Shown here: piece after piece, positions 62,608 to 64,000 of the stretch
Position numbering within the stretch: position 1 is the first letter of the stretch
How the letters are laid out: each line of letters begins with the position of its first letter
Assembly: GCF_014644435.1 (NCBI RefSeq)
Contig: NZ_BMKR01000005.1
Coordinates: forward strand, 248,001 to 312,000
Source of the DNA: Paenibacillus albidus
Lineage (GTDB): Bacteria; Bacillota; Bacilli; Paenibacillales; Paenibacillaceae
Reading direction: 5' to 3'
DNA length: 64,000 nt
Translations under genes and position numbers: made by a program
The notes under the pieces: model-generated
The model's database searches: none
The model's input: the letters and a program-made list of their open reading frames with translations, nothing else
What the model was told of the DNA's origin: nothing

Positions 62608-64000
62608 ATCTTTTATTCGCTCAAAAACCGCTTGATCGCTTTTTTCGTGGTGCTGCTTTTGCTGTCGTTCGGGACGATGTCATGGCTGCTCTTTAACCAG
62701 TCCCGCTCCATTATCCGCTCCTATATTGAGTCTTCGGCATTGGAGAAAATGGACGAATACGGCTCCTTTATCCATATGGCCTTGCTGCAAAGCTATGACT
62801 TGTCGTCCCTGATCTTCAACAGCGATGTAACGAAGAAATGGGATGCGGTGCTGTCCGATCCGGACTCCACCGACGGACAGAAAATGCTGTCCAATATCAC
62901 GCTGAGCAAGCTGCTGACCCAGACCACCAATAACTATACAAGTGTCTCCTCCGTCTCTATTTATCGGGAAGAGGGGATGAGGATCAGCGCAGATAACCAG
63001 GTGGTAAAAGATGCCTCTTATAAGCAGGAGGACTGGTACAGGAATTTTATCCGGCATAGCAATCACTGGGTCCCCGCGCATGAGGATCAGGCTGAGATCA
63101 GGGGAGCGAAACCCTATGAGGTGGTCAGCCTGCTGCTGCCGATTGGTATTTTTGAGCCGTCTCTGGCCCGGAATGTGATGAAGGTCAATGTCAAAGCCGA
63201 GTTCCTGCTGGAGCCGCTGAATCGTATACACCTTGGTGAAAGCGGTACCATTTTCTTGTTGGATCAGCAGGGGCACCCGATTCTGTCACAGGAGGAATAT
63301 CAGGCTTATCCGGGTGCCGCCAGGGAAGTCCAGTCGATCCTTGCCCATAAGGCGATGCAGGGGGTTGATTATCTCAAGGACGCGCAGGGGGCCAGTCACA
63401 TACTTGTCTACAAAAAGCTGCCCATCACGGGTTGGATGCTCGTGGGCTTTGTCTCGGAACAGGATCTTTATGCGAAGCTCTTCAAGCTGCGCAGCACGAT
63501 CATCGGTTTTGCTACCGTACTGCTCATTGCCGCGCTGCTGCTAGCCTACTGGATTTCATCGGGTGTGACGAAACCCCTCTCCCGGCTGGTATCGGCGATG
63601 CGCCATGTGCAGAAAGGGGATTTCGTCCAGGCGGAACGCCTGACCCCGCAGGGGCGCAGGGTACGCAGCGAAGTCGATTATGCCACGGATACGTTCCACA
63701 CTATGGTGAAGCAGCTGCGCCATCATATCCAAACCGAATTTGAGCAAAAGCTCCTGCGACAGCAGGCCGAATACAAAGCGCTGCTGATGCAGATCCATCC
63801 CCATTTTCTGTTCAACACCTTGGAGCTGATGAGCAGCCTGGCAATCCAGCAGCGGACCGAAGAGACGGTCACGGTGATTGATTCCCTGGGCAAAATGCTG
63901 CGCTTCTCGCTGCGGATCAGCGAGGATCTGATCCCGCTCCGCGAGGAGCTGAAATATGTACGTTATTATGTGTCTATCCTGGAGGTCCGTTTCGGCGCGG
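62608..64000 (+). CDS. Sensor histidine kinase, YesM type (3' end outside window)
   Basis: 464 codons without a stop before the window end. Reads (M)FYSLKNRLIAFFVVLLLLSFGTMSWLLF: first membrane segment, then an extracellular dCache-like sensor (about 35-285), a second segment (IIGFATVLLIAALLLAYWISS, about 292-312), HAMP, and LLMQIHPHFLFNTLELMSS carrying the phospho-acceptor histidine. The start is near-cognate: GGAGGGGG is seven bases before ATC 62608, and upstream in-frame codons back to a TAG at 62572 contain no ATG, GTG or TTG; the first standard codon is TTG 62632 inside the hydrophobic segment. Divergent from the LacI gene. A YesN partner would be expected just beyond 64 kb. Confidence 0.88.
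   Translation, partial: MFYSLKNRLIAFFVVLLLLSFGTMSWLLFNQSRSIIRSYIESSALEKMDEYGSFIHMALLQSYDLSSLIFNSDVTKKWDAVLSDPDSTDGQKMLSNITLSKLLTQTTNNYTSVSSVSIYREEGMRISADNQVVKDASYKQEDWYRNFIRHSNHWVPAHEDQAEIRGAKPYEVVSLLLPIGIFEPSLARNVMKVNVKAEFLLEPLNRIHLGESGTIFLLDQQGHPILSQEEYQAYPGAAREVQSILAHKAMQGVDYLKDAQGASHILVYKKLPITGWMLVGFVSEQDLYAKLFKLRSTIIGFATVLLIAALLLAYWISSGVTKPLSRLVSAMRHVQKGDFVQAERLTPQGRRVRSEVDYATDTFHTMVKQLRHHIQTEFEQKLLRQQAEYKALLMQIHPHFLFNTLELMSSLAIQQRTEETVTVIDSLGKMLRFSLRISEDLIPLREELKYVRYYVSILEVRFGA

Overview
The window looks like chromosomal DNA of a Paenibacillus-type, spore-forming Firmicute. The evidence is gene content and style: strong AGGAGG-type ribosome sites, three YesM/YesN-like two-component systems, CUT1 sugar ABC transporters each beside a glycoside hydrolase, an exosporium-like protein, UvrX with a LexA box, and catabolite-response (cre) sites. 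The base composition is moderately G+C-rich except for one clearly A+T-rich insert at about 56.7-58.7 kb. No rRNA, tRNA, CRISPR array or complete insertion sequence was seen. The genus is an inference from style.

Layout. 0-1 kb: hairpin tandem repeat, a 47-residue ORF and a GNAT acetyltransferase. 1-11.2 kb: a sugar regulon made of response regulator YesN, kinase YesM, a lipoprotein sugar-binding protein under two cre sites, two permeases and a GH2 beta-galactosidase. 11.2-16.6 kb: repeat-rich spacers around a small membrane protein, a DinB-like protein, an SgrR-type regulator and a DUF4173-like membrane protein. 16.7-21.5 kb: galactokinase, a Crp/Fnr regulator, cysteine synthase and two lipoproteins. 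21.7-25.6 kb: a NarL/LiaR-type two-component system with YcnI, then a divergent SDR/LysR pair. 25.8-27.8 kb: RlmA-like methyltransferase, a gene remnant and a PUA-like protein.

27.8-37.3 kb: a second YesM/YesN pair divergent from an LplB-LplC-LplA-type ABC transporter and a GH36 alpha-galactosidase. 37.3-46.9 kb: mostly housekeeping and accessory enzymes (exosporium-like protein, nitroreductase, SGNH esterase, MazG-like, methionine aminopeptidase, Rrf2, macro domain plus metallophosphoesterase, VOC dioxygenase plus NmrA reductase, MBL hydrolase). 47-53.4 kb: PAT-like GNAT, DIP1984, DegV, a two-gene ThrE-type exporter, UvrX, a YitT/YczE protein and a DUF3231 protein. 53.5-64 kb: AraC regulator divergent from a GH127 beta-L-arabinofuranosidase, the A+T-rich ABC-F ribosome-protection-type gene, a GH94 cellobiose-phosphorylase-like enzyme with a LacI regulator sharing a palindromic operator, and a third YesM kinase cut by the window end.

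The common theme is plant-polysaccharide use: extracellular oligosaccharides (beta-galactosides, alpha-galactosides, arabinosides, cello-oligosaccharides) are probably sensed by membrane kinases or cytoplasmic regulators, imported by CUT1 transporters that lack their own ATPase gene here, and cleaved inside the cell. The most unusual signals are a dispersed element of about 170 bp found twice in opposite orientation (7.8 and 12.9 kb), each copy bracketed by its own, different inverted repeat; several other short repeat families in the spacers; and three genes whose best start is a near-cognate codon (ACG, ATC, ATC) after a strong ribosome site.
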